Assembly: GCA_009783145.1 (NCBI GenBank)
Contig: WRHR01000010.1
Coordinates: forward strand, 1 to 35,821
DNA length: 35,821 nt
DNA from: Alphaproteobacteria bacterium
Lineage (GTDB): Bacteria; Pseudomonadota; Alphaproteobacteria; Rs-D84
Reading direction: 5' to 3'
Below the pieces are notes generated by a model. The model was given only the letters and a program-made list of their open reading frames with translations. It made no database searches and was not told the origin of the DNA. Positions 24,358 through 31,557 of this stretch are shown one piece after another (the first letter of the stretch is position 1; each line of letters opens with the position of its first letter). A program made the position numbers and the translations under genes.

Positions 24358-24972
24358 ATGAAGAAACTTTTCTTAACATCCGCGATGATTCTTGCGGTCG
24401 GCGCGGCGAATGCCGCCAACCCGTATGCATCGCTAAAGGCGGGCTACGCAAACAGCAGCTTAAAGTACGGCTATGAAGATTCGTTTTTCGACAGACACGG
24501 CAATTTCGACGGATTTACACTTGCCGCCGCCGGCGGCCTCGCATTCGCGGTCGACCCGGCGGTGACGCTGCGCGGCGAAGTGGAATACGCCTATACCGAT
24601 GTCAGCGCGAAACCTGAAAATTGGTGGGGGGACCCGAAACTATCCGTATCCGGCAATACCATCATGCTGAACGGCTATGCCGATTTCGGCTATGAGTCAT
24701 GGGCCGTAAAACCGTATGTAGGTTTCGGCGCGGGATTCGGATTCGGCAATAAATTTGAAATAAAATATAGCGGCAGCGGGCACAAAAACGACATGTGGGA
24801 CGGATTCGCCTATGCGGGAATGGTCGGCGCGTCATGGCAGGCCACAAACCACCTGGCGGTTGATTTGGAGCTGAAGTACAAGGTTCTTAACGGCGCCAAT
24901 TATGATTGGTGGTATGAACGGACGGACTTCATCACCAGGTCCGTCATGCTGGGCGCAAGGTATGCGTTCTAA
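24358..24972 (+). CDS. Outer-membrane beta-barrel protein, opacity/OmpA-like porin family, copy 2
   Basis: 204 residues, clear paralogue of the preceding gene: same signal peptide pattern (MKKLFLTSAM), same strands (PYASLKAGYANS, LRGEVEYAYTDV, KPYVGFGAGFGFGNKF, GFAYAGMVGASW) and a terminal ARYAF. Loops differ most, as expected for exposed surfaces. AAGGA upstream of the ATG at 24358. Probably cotranscribed with copy 1 and ended by the terminator at 25003. Confidence 0.88.
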   Translation: MKKLFLTSAMILAVGAANAANPYASLKAGYANSSLKYGYEDSFFDRHGNFDGFTLAAAGGLAFAVDPAVTLRGEVEYAYTDVSAKPENWWGDPKLSVSGNTIMLNGYADFGYESWAVKPYVGFGAGFGFGNKFEIKYSGSGHKNDMWDGFAYAGMVGASWQATNHLAVDLELKYKVLNGANYDWWYERTDFITRSVMLGARYAF

Positions 24973-24997
24973 AAAAACAAACGAATGTTAGTGCAAG

Positions 24998-25027
24998 AAA
25001 AACCGCGCCCTTGGGCGCGGTTTTTTG
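24998..25027. terminator. Terminator after the beta-barrel genes
   Basis: Perfect 8-bp CCGCGCCC/GGGCGCGG stem (25003-25010 with 25013-25020) with A and T runs on both sides. Confidence 0.9.
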
Positions 25028-25124
25028 CTGGATTGCCGCGCCCTGCGGGCTCGCAATGACAATTCGGTGTTTGTTTTTACTGTTTTTTGTCATTGCGAGG
25101 AGCGTAAGCGACGAAGCAATCCAG
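25028..25124. repeat. Dispersed palindromic repeat (CTGGATTGC...GCAATCCAG), copy 4
   Basis: Same ends and inner blocks as copies 1-3. Located between the terminator of the inserted genes and that of rpsK. Confidence 0.85.
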
Positions 25125-25128
25125 TAAT

Positions 25129-25151
25129 AAAAAGGGCGCAATTATGCGCCC
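25129..25151 (-). terminator. Terminator after rpsK
   Basis: 6-bp GGGCGC/GCGCCC stem (25134-25139 with 25146-25151) located just after the rpsK stop codon and followed on the minus strand by TTTTTATTA. It marks the new end of the main ribosomal operon. Confidence 0.75.
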
Positions 25152-25157
25152 TCAAAT

Positions 25158-25541
25158 TTATACCCTTCTTACCTTTTTCGGTCTGCATCCATTATGGGGA
25201 ATGCGTGTCGTGTCAGTGATAGACTGCACGATCAGGCCGGCGTTGCCCAGTCCCCGGACGGCGCTTTCGCGGCCCTGCCCTATTCCGCGCATCAAGACAT
25301 CGACCGTCTTCATGCCCATCTCACTGACTTTTTTCCCCACCGCGTCCGCAACGATAGTCGCGGCGTACGGGGTGGATTTCTTCGCGCCCTTGAAATTATT
25401 CGCGCCCGCCGTGCCCCAAGCCAAAACTGCGCCGGACTGGTCGGTAACGGTAATACGCGTATTGTTATTGGTCGCCAAGACATGCGCGATGCCGTGCGAA
25501 ACTTTTTTAACGACTTTCTTTTTTGTAGATTTAAGTGCCAT
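25158..25541 (-). CDS. rpsK: Ribosomal protein S11 (uS11)
   Basis: 127 residues. Platform protein of the 30S subunit near the mRNA exit. Recognised by HVLATNNNTRITVTDQSGAVLAW (positions about 18-40), the GPGRES-like segment RGIGQGRESAVRGL, and the C-terminus TDTTRIPHNGCRPKKVRRV. Start at the ATG at 25541, one base after the rpsM stop, so translation is probably coupled. Unlike most alphaproteobacteria, rpoA does not follow; a terminator does. Confidence 0.98.
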   Translation of the reverse strand: MALKSTKKKVVKKVSHGIAHVLATNNNTRITVTDQSGAVLAWGTAGANNFKGAKKSTPYAATIVADAVGKKVSEMGMKTVDVLMRGIGQGRESAVRGLGNAGLIVQSITDTTRIPHNGCRPKKVRRV

Positions 25542-25542
25542 T

Positions 25543-25920
25543 TTATTTACCCTTTGATGCTGAACCTGCGACAACGACGCGCTTGCCCTTGCGAGTTCTC
25601 GCGTTTGTCTGAGTCCGCTGACCGCGGACCGGCAGGCGGTTGCGATGGCGGATTCCGCGATACGCTTTCAGGTCCTGCAAGCGTTTGATATTCATCGCGA
25701 CTTCGCGGCGCACATCCCCTTCGACCTTGAAGTTTTCTTCTATGTAATTGGAGATGGCGACAACTTCCGCGTCGGTCAGATCTTTCGCGCGCAGCCCGGG
25801 CTTGAATTTCAAGGCCTTGCAAATCTGCGCGGCTTTCGCCGGACCGATGCCATAGATGGATTGCAGCGCGATTTCAACGCGCTTGTTCTCCGGTATATTA
25901 ACACCTGCTATACGTGCCAT
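25543..25920 (-). CDS. rpsM: Ribosomal protein S13 (uS13)
   Basis: 125 residues. Head protein of the 30S subunit contacting the P-site tRNA and the 50S bridge. [19 protein letters not shown], the YGIGPAKA helix-hairpin-helix motif and the C-terminal [19 protein letters not shown] are characteristic. AAGGA upstream of the ATG at 25920. Directly follows secY; adk, often found between them in alphaproteobacteria, is absent. Confidence 0.98.
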   Translation of the reverse strand: MARIAGVNIPENKRVEIALQSIYGIGPAKAAQICKALKFKPGLRAKDLTDAEVVAISNYIEENFKVEGDVRREVAMNIKRLQDLKAYRGIRHRNRLPVRGQRTQTNARTRKGKRVVVAGSASKGK

Positions 25921-25972
25921 TCTGTTTTTCCTTTTTATTTTCCGCCGTATTCTATATTAAACACGGCTAATG

Positions 25973-27289
25973 TCAAACCCTAAATCTGCCTTTCTTCTGC
26001 GCTTTTTTGATAACGCTGCTGTATTGCTTCGCCACCAGATAAGACTGAACCTGATTCACCGTGTCCAGCACCACGCCGGCGACGATAAGAACGCTGGTTC
26101 CGCCAATCACGACCGGCATCCCCAACCGAGTATTCAATATAATCGGCAGAACGCACACTATCAGCAGATAGCAGACTCCGATCGCGGTAGTATGAGACAC
26201 AACGTGATCCAAGAATTTCATAGTCTGCTCGCCCGGCCGGACGCCCGGAATATATCCGCCGGCATTCTTCAAGTTATTGCTGGTTTCTTCGGAGTTAAAT
26301 ACCACCGCCGTCTGGAAGTACGCAAAGAACGCAATCAGCAGCGTGAATAACAGCATATAAGTCCAAGTGCCATAAGTGAGAAATCCCATTATGCTCTGTA
26401 CTATGTGGTTTTCGCTTTGCACAAAGCGCTGCAGGAACGCGGGCAGCATCATGATGGACGACGCGAACACCGGTCCCATAACGCCCGACATATTGACCTT
26501 TATCGGCAGATACGAAGCGTTCGTATTCATGACCCCGTTCGCCATAACTTGGCGCGGGTACAAGATTTGTATGCGGCGCTGCGCTTGCTCTACAAATGCG
26601 ATAAGGGCAATCACGCCGACCACAAAGCCGACTATCAAGGCAATCATCGCAGGCGACACTTGGCCGACCGCGCCAAGCGAGAACATTTTCGCGATTCCAT
26701 GCGGAACTTCTGCAATGATTCCGGCCATAATCAAAAGGGACGCGCCCTGGCCTATTCCGCGCGCGGTTATTTGCTCGGCCAGCCACATTACGAACACGGT
26801 TCCGCCGACCAGAGCGATTACCGCCGACAGCTCGAACGCCAATCCCGGATTGATAACCGCCGGAACGCCATTTACCGGCGCCATAGCCGACAATCCTTTC
26901 ACCACCGCCCAGCCCTGAACCACCGCCAGCAAGACCGCCAAATAGCGCGTGTATTGATTAATCTTGATACGGCCGGATTCGCCTTCCTTGCGCAGCTCGT
27001 TCAGCGTTTTAGAAGTCGCCGTCAACAATTGGATAACGATTGACGCGGAGATGTACGGGAAGATGTTCAATGCCAGAACGGACATGCGGGAAAGCGAGCC
27101 GCCCGAGAACATATCGAACATGCCCAACATTCCGTTTTCGCCCTGGAACAAGTGCAGAACCGCGGACGCGTTGACGCCCGGCAATGGTATGAAAGAACCG
27201 ATGCGGTAAATTATCAGCGCGCCCAAAGTGAAGAGTATCCGCTTTTGCAGATCGGACAGTCCGGAAAAAAAGTTAGTTATGAATTTCAT
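25973..27289 (-). CDS. secY: SecY, protein translocase channel subunit
   Basis: 438 residues with ten hydrophobic segments. Central pore of the SecYEG translocon. Recognised by IPLPGVN near the N-terminus, FSGGSLSRMSVLALNIFPYISASI, the cytosolic RRIQILYPRQV loop and FNSEETSNNLKNAGGYIPGVRPGEQT. The start codon lies 3 bp after the stop of the preceding small membrane-protein gene, with a weak purine-rich ribosome site supplied by that gene. Followed by rpsM. Confidence 0.98.
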   Translation of the reverse strand: MKFITNFFSGLSDLQKRILFTLGALIIYRIGSFIPLPGVNASAVLHLFQGENGMLGMFDMFSGGSLSRMSVLALNIFPYISASIVIQLLTATSKTLNELRKEGESGRIKINQYTRYLAVLLAVVQGWAVVKGLSAMAPVNGVPAVINPGLAFELSAVIALVGGTVFVMWLAEQITARGIGQGASLLIMAGIIAEVPHGIAKMFSLGAVGQVSPAMIALIVGFVVGVIALIAFVEQAQRRIQILYPRQVMANGVMNTNASYLPIKVNMSGVMGPVFASSIMMLPAFLQRFVQSENHIVQSIMGFLTYGTWTYMLLFTLLIAFFAYFQTAVVFNSEETSNNLKNAGGYIPGVRPGEQTMKFLDHVVSHTTAIGVCYLLIVCVLPIILNTRLGMPVVIGGTSVLIVAGVVLDTVNQVQSYLVAKQYSSVIKKAQKKGRFRV

Positions 27290-27292
27290 TTT

Positions 27293-27508
27293 TTATTTTT
27301 TCTTTCCGACTTTCTTGGCCGCGAATCCGGGCAAGCCGATTTTATGACCCATGCTGACGATCGCCCAAGTGATAACCGCCGCCAAGGCTCCCTGCACCAA
27401 GAAAATCGACAGGAATTCGCCCAAGACCCGGATCACGAACCACGCCGCCAAAAATATCAAAACTCCGACTATGATCTGTATGGCCAAGTTTTTGTTTTCT
27501 TTCGTCAT
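27293..27508 (-). CDS. Small membrane protein upstream of secY, unknown
   Basis: 71 residues, not recognised. Two hydrophobic helices (about 8-27 and 32-52) and a strongly basic C-terminus (AAKKVGKKK), so the C-terminus is probably cytoplasmic. AAGGAG lies 8 bp before the ATG at 27508. Its start overlaps the stop of the upstream gene (ATGA), and secY starts 3 bp after its own stop, so it appears fully integrated in the operon. Association with SecY is inference from context. Confidence 0.75.
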   Translation of the reverse strand: MTKENKNLAIQIIVGVLIFLAAWFVIRVLGEFLSIFLVQGALAAVITWAIVSMGHKIGLPGFAAKKVGKKK

Positions 27509-27765
27509 CCTACTCTCCTTTTGTTATTTGCTTCTTTTCCAAAAAACTTTTTTCTTTCTGTTCCCAACGAAACAGTTTCATCAAACCTTGCATCAACTTC
27601 TTCCCTCGTAATCACGCGTCCGCTGCTTAAAGGATCCACCCCATATGAAAAACCTTTGGTGCCGGCTATTTTACTTAGTTCTTCTGAGCTCGTATTACAT
27701 ATTTCCTCTATGCTCATTCCGGTTGTTTTTTCAATATACTTTTCAAATTTTGTCTTAGGAGCCAT
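27505..27765 (-). CDS. Small soluble protein in the spc operon, unknown
   Basis: 86 residues, not recognised. Basic and polar: MAPKTKFEKYIEKTTGMSIE, then a central helical part and a C-terminal basic segment. No membrane helix or signal. The ATG at 27765 has a purine-rich site. It ends in TGA overlapping the next gene's ATG by four bases, a sign of translational coupling. No toxin-antitoxin motif is evident. Confidence 0.65.
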   Translation of the reverse strand: MAPKTKFEKYIEKTTGMSIEEICNTSSEELSKIAGTKGFSYGVDPLSSGRVITREEVDARFDETVSLGTERKKFFGKEANNKRRVG

Positions 27766-27783
27766 ATTTCCAGCCTTTGATTT

Positions 27784-28110
27784 TTATTTACGTTTGCCGA
27801 CTTTTTCTATAATTTTCGAAACTGTAACAAATTCCCGCATATCTATCTTTTCATAACTTATCATCTCTTTTCTTTCTTTTTTCAGAATCTTTTCAATCTC
27901 TTTTTTAACAGTCGGGAAAAACAAATGCCTTAACGTTATATCGACGACCCAAAATCTCTGCGTTTCTAAAACAACCCCGTCTTTTGTTTTAAGTTTCGGT
28001 TTTCCCCTTGGTTGTATCGTATAACCTTTAAACTCGTATTCCTTCTTTTTCATACCGAATAACTTTACCGGCTTAATATCTCCTTCCGCAAGAAATGCAA
28101 ATACTGACAT
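27784..28110 (-). CDS. Small basic protein in the spc operon, unknown
   Basis: 108 residues, not recognised. Lys/Glu-rich with strand-like stretches (YEFKGYTIQPRGKPKL, QRFWVVDITLRHLFFP) and a basic C-terminus. AAAGGA precedes the ATG at 28110. First of three unknown genes between rplO and secY; 38 bp after the rplO stop. Confidence 0.65.
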   Translation of the reverse strand: MSVFAFLAEGDIKPVKLFGMKKKEYEFKGYTIQPRGKPKLKTKDGVVLETQRFWVVDITLRHLFFPTVKKEIEKILKKERKEMISYEKIDMREFVTVSKIIEKVGKRK

Positions 28111-28148
28111 TTTTTATCCTTTTATGTCCTCCCTCTACTTTCTCTCCA

Positions 28149-28607
28149 TTATTTATCTTTAATCGTTCCGCCGGCTTTGACGATTGCCGCCTCACTCGCT
28201 TTGGACCATTTCGCCGCCTTGATATTAACGGCGGTTTTGATTTCGCCCTTGGCGAGTACCTTCAAGCCATCGAACTTGCGGTTTAAGATTTTCGCAGCCA
28301 TCAGCGTATCAATCGTGATTTCTTTTTTCGCGTCGATTTTTCCGGCCTTTATGAACTTCTCGATATCGCCAAGGTTTATTGCGGAATATTTCTTCGCGAA
28401 GATATTGTTGAATCCGAATTTCGGAAAGCGGCGCAAAATCGGCATCTGTCCGCCTTGGAAAGTCGCCTGTTTGCGCGAACCCGCGCGCGCCTTTTGACCC
28501 TTGTGTCCGCGTCCCGCAGTCTTGCCGGTGCCGGATGCCATTCCGCGCCCGACGCGCTTTGCGGCGGCTCTCGCGCCTTTGTTATCCATTAATGCGTTCA
28601 GTCTCAT
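28149..28607 (-). CDS. rplO: Ribosomal protein L15 (uL15)
   Basis: 152 residues. Late assembly protein of the 50S subunit. GRGMASGTGKTAGRGHKGQKARAG and GGQMPILRRFPKFGF mark the family. The start at 28607 opens with MRLNALMDNKGA as in other L15 proteins. It follows rpmD in the normal order, but three unknown genes then separate it from secY. Confidence 0.97.
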   Translation of the reverse strand: MRLNALMDNKGARAAAKRVGRGMASGTGKTAGRGHKGQKARAGSRKQATFQGGQMPILRRFPKFGFNNIFAKKYSAINLGDIEKFIKAGKIDAKKEITIDTLMAAKILNRKFDGLKVLAKGEIKTAVNIKAAKWSKASEAAIVKAGGTIKDK

Positions 28608-28620
28608 TTTATTTGCCTTT

Positions 28621-28794
28621 TTATTGCACTTCTACCAAGTGCTTTACTTTCGCGACCATTCCGCGAACGGTCGGGGTATCTTCCAATTCCTTGGTCTTGC
28701 CGATGCGTCCCAGGCACAATGCCTTTACGACTTTGACCTGCGATTCCGGCCGCCCAATAATGCTTTTAACTTGTTTTACAATTATCTTTGCCAT
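28621..28794 (-). CDS. rpmD: Ribosomal protein L30 (uL30)
   Basis: 57 residues, found by direct translation of the gap between rpsE and rplO. It begins [17 protein letters not shown] and has [19 protein letters not shown] and a VKHLVEV end, all typical of short bacterial uL30. It starts 3 bp after the rpsE stop and fits the conserved rpsE-rpmD-rplO order. Confidence 0.96.
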   Translation of the reverse strand: MAKIIVKQVKSIIGRPESQVKVVKALCLGRIGKTKELEDTPTVRGMVAKVKHLVEVQ

Positions 28795-28797
28795 TTC

Positions 28798-29358
28798 TTA
28801 CTCCGCCGTTTCTTCTGCCGTTTTCTTCCCGTCGCGTCCTGCGATGATTTCCGCGACGGACTTGCCGCGGCGCGCCGCGACGGATTTCGGAGAATTCATT
28901 CTGCCGAACGCCGCGAACACCGCGCGAACCATGTTGTTCGGGTTGTTGCTGCCCTGAGATTTCACGACGACGTCCTGAACGCCCAAGCATTCGAACACCG
29001 CGCGCAAGGCGCCGCCCGCGATGATTCCGGTACCCGGAATCGCGCTGCGGATAACAAGCTTCGACGCGCCGAACTTGGATTCCAAGTCATGGTGCAAAGT
29101 GCGGCCTTCTTTCAAAGGAACGCGAACCATTTTGGCCTTTGCGGCTTTCGTCGCTTTCTGCACGGCGGCTTGGACTTCCAAAGCCTTGCCCTTGCCGAAA
29201 CCGATTCTGCCGGCCTTGTCGCCGACCACGACCAGCGCGCTGAACGACATGTTGCGTCCGCCTTTCACGGTCTTGGACACGCGATTGATGGACACCAGCT
29301 TGTCAACCAAACCCATGTCTTTGTCTTGCAAATTCTTTTTATCCTCGAAACGAGCCAT
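28798..29358 (-). CDS. rpsE: Ribosomal protein S5 (uS5)
   Basis: 186 residues. 30S protein at the mRNA entry, involved in decoding accuracy. [33 protein letters not shown] and the [19 protein letters not shown] segment are clear. Two adjacent ATG codons (29361 and 29358) are available; the second is preferred because it is 6 bases from AGGAG. The acidic C-terminal tail (KKTAEETAE) is slightly longer than in E. coli. Confidence 0.97.
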   Translation of the reverse strand: MARFEDKKNLQDKDMGLVDKLVSINRVSKTVKGGRNMSFSALVVVGDKAGRIGFGKGKALEVQAAVQKATKAAKAKMVRVPLKEGRTLHHDLESKFGASKLVIRSAIPGTGIIAGGALRAVFECLGVQDVVVKSQGSNNPNNMVRAVFAAFGRMNSPKSVAARRGKSVAEIIAGRDGKKTAEETAE

Positions 29359-29371
29359 CATGCACTCCTAA

Positions 29372-29728
29372 TTAAATCTTTATTCCGCCCTTGCGGATTG
29401 CTTCGCACAAAGCTTTCACACGGCCGTGATAGCGATATCCGCCGCGGTCGAAATAGCAGTTGTCCGCCAGCTTAGCTTTCTTTGCGCGCTCGGCAAAAAG
29501 TCCGCCGACCGCGGTCGCGCCGACAATGTTCCAGCCCTGACTCTTAAAGTCTTTTTCCTTGCTGGATGCTGCGCAAACGGTATGCCCCTTGGCGTCGTCA
29601 ATTGCTTGAATCTCAATATGACGAGCGCTGCGGAAAACGCTCAGGCGAATTTTGCCCGGGTTTTTGCGTTTTGCGGCGCTGCGGTTTGCGAGAACTCTGC
29701 GCTCTTCTGTTGTCAAATGCTTTAACAT
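29372..29728 (-). CDS. rplR: Ribosomal protein L18 (uL18)
   Basis: 118 residues. Binds 5S rRNA in the central protuberance. KIRLSVFRSARHIEIQAID, GHTVCAASSKEK and the C-terminal YFDRGGYRYHGRVKALCEAI match the family. AAGGA precedes the ATG at 29728. A small membrane-protein gene separates it from rplF. Confidence 0.97.
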   Translation of the reverse strand: MLKHLTTEERRVLANRSAAKRKNPGKIRLSVFRSARHIEIQAIDDAKGHTVCAASSKEKDFKSQGWNIVGATAVGGLFAERAKKAKLADNCYFDRGGYRYHGRVKALCEAIRKGGIKI

Positions 29729-29774
29729 TTTCTTTTCCTTTCTCTTGCTTCCGTAACAGCGGAAGCATTTGGAT

Positions 29775-29948
29775 TTACATACACATACCTTCTGAATACT
29801 GTTTTACTGTACGCTCGCGTTTTTTTCTTGTCATCTTATTAAACATATCCCCAACCCCGCACCAGACATAACAAACTCCAACGCCGACTACAAAAAGAAC
29901 TATAATGCCGCTATCAGCAATTACTCTAGCCACTTTGCACTTAGCCAT
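29775..29948 (-). CDS. 57-residue membrane protein between rplF and rplR, unknown
   Basis: Found by translating the gap. ATG at 29948 with AAGGACAAGAC upstream. MAKCKVARVIADSG is followed by one transmembrane helix (about 14-33, IIVLFVVGVGVCYVWCGVG), then a basic cytoplasmic-type tail (NKMTRKKRERTVKQ) ending EGMCM. Contains four cysteines. Same strand as the ribosomal genes, so it is likely expressed with them. No known spc-operon gene occurs at this place; function unknown. Confidence 0.65.
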   Translation of the reverse strand: MAKCKVARVIADSGIIVLFVVGVGVCYVWCGVGDMFNKMTRKKRERTVKQYSEGMCM

Positions 29949-29986
29949 GTCTTGTCCTTATTTGCCGGCTCTCTCCTTCCCGTTAA

Positions 29987-30013
29987 TTATTTCTTCTTGC
30001 CTTCTTTGCGACG
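29987..30013 (-). pseudogene. Remnant of a second rplF 3' end
   Basis: Encodes RRKEGKKK plus TAA, identical at protein level to the end of the intact rplF (30075-30101) but with different codons (CGT CGC ... GGC versus AGA AGA ... GGA). It lies 61 bp downstream, across a stretch containing GGGAATGACAA-like repeat sequence. It looks like the leftover of an earlier rplF end after replacement or insertion. Confidence 0.5.
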
Positions 30014-30074
30014 TTCCCTTCCCTCGCGCTTCGCGCTCGCCGGGAATGACAACGGCTTTGGCGCATTTCAGGCT

Positions 30075-30626
30075 TTACTTTTTCTTTCCTTCTTTTCTTC
30101 TAATTTTTTCCGTCTTATAGAAGATTCCCTTGCCCTTGTACGGTTCCGGTTTGCGCACTTTGCGAATCTTGTCCGCGAATTGCCCGACCAAGTTCTTATC
30201 GATTCCCCTTACCGTAAATTCCGTCGGCAATGCCCCGATTTCAACGGTCAAGCCCGCCGGTATCGGCATTATTACATCATGAGAATATCCCGCGACCAAG
30301 ACCAAATCTTTTCCTTTTACCGCCGCTTTGAATCCGACGCCCTTCATACCCATGTCGATGGCGAAGCCTTCGGACACGCCGATAACGGCTTGTTTAATCA
30401 AGCGCGTCATAGTGCCCCACATCGCGCGCGTTACCTTGTCTTCCGGGTCTTTCGGAGTAACGACAACCTGGGCGCCTTCGATTTTGACATCGACAAGGCC
30501 GGCGTTTTTCGTATCCAGCGCGACTTTCAGAGTTCCTTTGGGCCCCTTGATTTCCAAGGCATTGCCGACCACGGCGACCGTGACGCCATTTTTTATTTCA
30601 ACCGGATATTTTCCCGCTCTGGACAT
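30075..30626 (-). CDS. rplF: Ribosomal protein L6 (uL6)
   Basis: 183 residues. 50S protein near the factor-binding site. MSRAGKYPVEIKNGVTVAV, GPKGTLKVAL, GVSEGFAIDMGMKGVGFKA, GYSHDVIMPIP and the closing KPEPYKGKG then RRKEGKKK are recognised. The start at 30626 has GGAG. The last codons are unusually AT-rich, with AGA arginine codons. A synonymous copy of the last eight codons lies downstream. Element H5 separates it from rpsH. Confidence 0.97.
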   Translation of the reverse strand: MSRAGKYPVEIKNGVTVAVVGNALEIKGPKGTLKVALDTKNAGLVDVKIEGAQVVVTPKDPEDKVTRAMWGTMTRLIKQAVIGVSEGFAIDMGMKGVGFKAAVKGKDLVLVAGYSHDVIMPIPAGLTVEIGALPTEFTVRGIDKNLVGQFADKIRKVRKPEPYKGKGIFYKTEKIRRKEGKKK

Positions 30627-30651
30627 AATTTGCTCCACTTCGTTCCGCAAA

Positions 30652-30806
30652 TAATTAGCAATTAGCAATTAGCAATTAGCAATTTTTTACTGCTTTGCGC
30701 TATCTGCCAAACAACTAACATTTTCCTTTATTTGTTTTCAGAGCAACCAACCTTTTCACAACCGCAATCCTAATAATTGCTAATTGCTAATTGCTAATTG
30801 CTAATT
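30652..30806. repeat. Heptamer-arm hairpin element H5 (ATTAGCA units) with conserved core
   Basis: Arms 30652-30684 and 30775-30806 are reverse complements made of ATTAGCA units. The core (30685-30774), read on the minus strand, matches the core of H4 for much of its length, including GGTTGCTCTGAAAACAAA and AAAGGAAAAT. It starts at the rpsH stop codon and ends before the rplF ribosome site. Confidence 0.9.
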
Positions 30807-31205
30807 TTACACAACCCTACACAGCACTTCGCCGCCGATGTTCATCAAACGCGCCTTGTGATCGGTCATGACGCCCTGCGGCGTCGATACGATGGCGCAC
30901 CCCAGGCCGTTCAGGACTTTGGGCATCTTCACGCTGCCGGAATACACGCGCCGACCGGGTTTCGATACCACCGAGATTTCCTGAATCGCGCCGGACCCGC
31001 CGACATATTTCAGGACGACGACGACATTCTTGCGGTGCGCGTCAAGCGCCTCGATACGCCAGTCCGCGATGAAGCCTTCGTCTTTCAGGACGGACAGCAC
31101 CGCGGCGCGCAGTTTGCTTGCCGGCATTGTGACGAACTCTTTCCCGGCGTTCTGCCCGTTGCGAATTCTTGTAAGCATATCCCCGATCGGATGAGTCAAT
31201 GACAT
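30807..31205 (-). CDS. rpsH: Ribosomal protein S8 (uS8)
   Basis: 132 residues. 30S protein that binds 16S helix 21; in many bacteria it also represses the spc operon. MSLTHPIGDMLTRIRNGQNA and the C-terminal VLNGLGCAIVSTPQGVMTDHKAR region are typical. AGAGG lies before the ATG at 31205. The stop codon abuts element H5. Confidence 0.97.
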   Translation of the reverse strand: MSLTHPIGDMLTRIRNGQNAGKEFVTMPASKLRAAVLSVLKDEGFIADWRIEALDAHRKNVVVVLKYVGGSGAIQEISVVSKPGRRVYSGSVKMPKVLNGLGCAIVSTPQGVMTDHKARLMNIGGEVLCRVV

Positions 31206-31243
31206 AATAAACCTCTTTTATCTTCGGCTATCTTGAATTGTTA

Positions 31244-31546
31244 TTACCAGCTCGACTTTCTGACGCCCGGCAGCTTTCCTTCGGATGCAAGGGTGCGGAC
31301 CTGCTGGCGGCACAGCCCGAACATGCGCGAGTACCCGCGAGCGCGGCCCGTCACAGAGCAGCGGTTATGCAGGCGCGTCTTGTTCGCGTTGCGCGGCATC
31401 TTCGCCATTTTCTTCATGGCTTCCATCCGCTCGTCCGGAGTGGAATTCACGGACATCTTCGCTTTCAGCGCGTCATGCTTTTTCGCGCTCTTCGCGACCA
31501 GCTTTTCGCGTCTTGCCTGTTTGTTGATCAGTGCCAGTTTAGCCAT
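31244..31546 (-). CDS. rpsN: Ribosomal protein S14 (uS14), zinc-independent type
   Basis: 100 residues, the long form without the CxxC zinc motif. NRCSVTGRARGYSRMFGLCR and SEGKLPGVRKSSW are diagnostic. AAAGG upstream of the ATG at 31546. Between rplE and rpsH as usual. Confidence 0.97.
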   Translation of the reverse strand: MAKLALINKQARREKLVAKSAKKHDALKAKMSVNSTPDERMEAMKKMAKMPRNANKTRLHNRCSVTGRARGYSRMFGLCRQQVRTLASEGKLPGVRKSSW

Positions 31547-31557
31547 TTTTTAACCTT

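Noticed and set aside
29984-30066. 27-codon basic ORF (MRQSRCHSRR...) after rplF
   Set aside because: No ribosome site; it crosses a repeat fragment and the rplF-end remnant in another frame.
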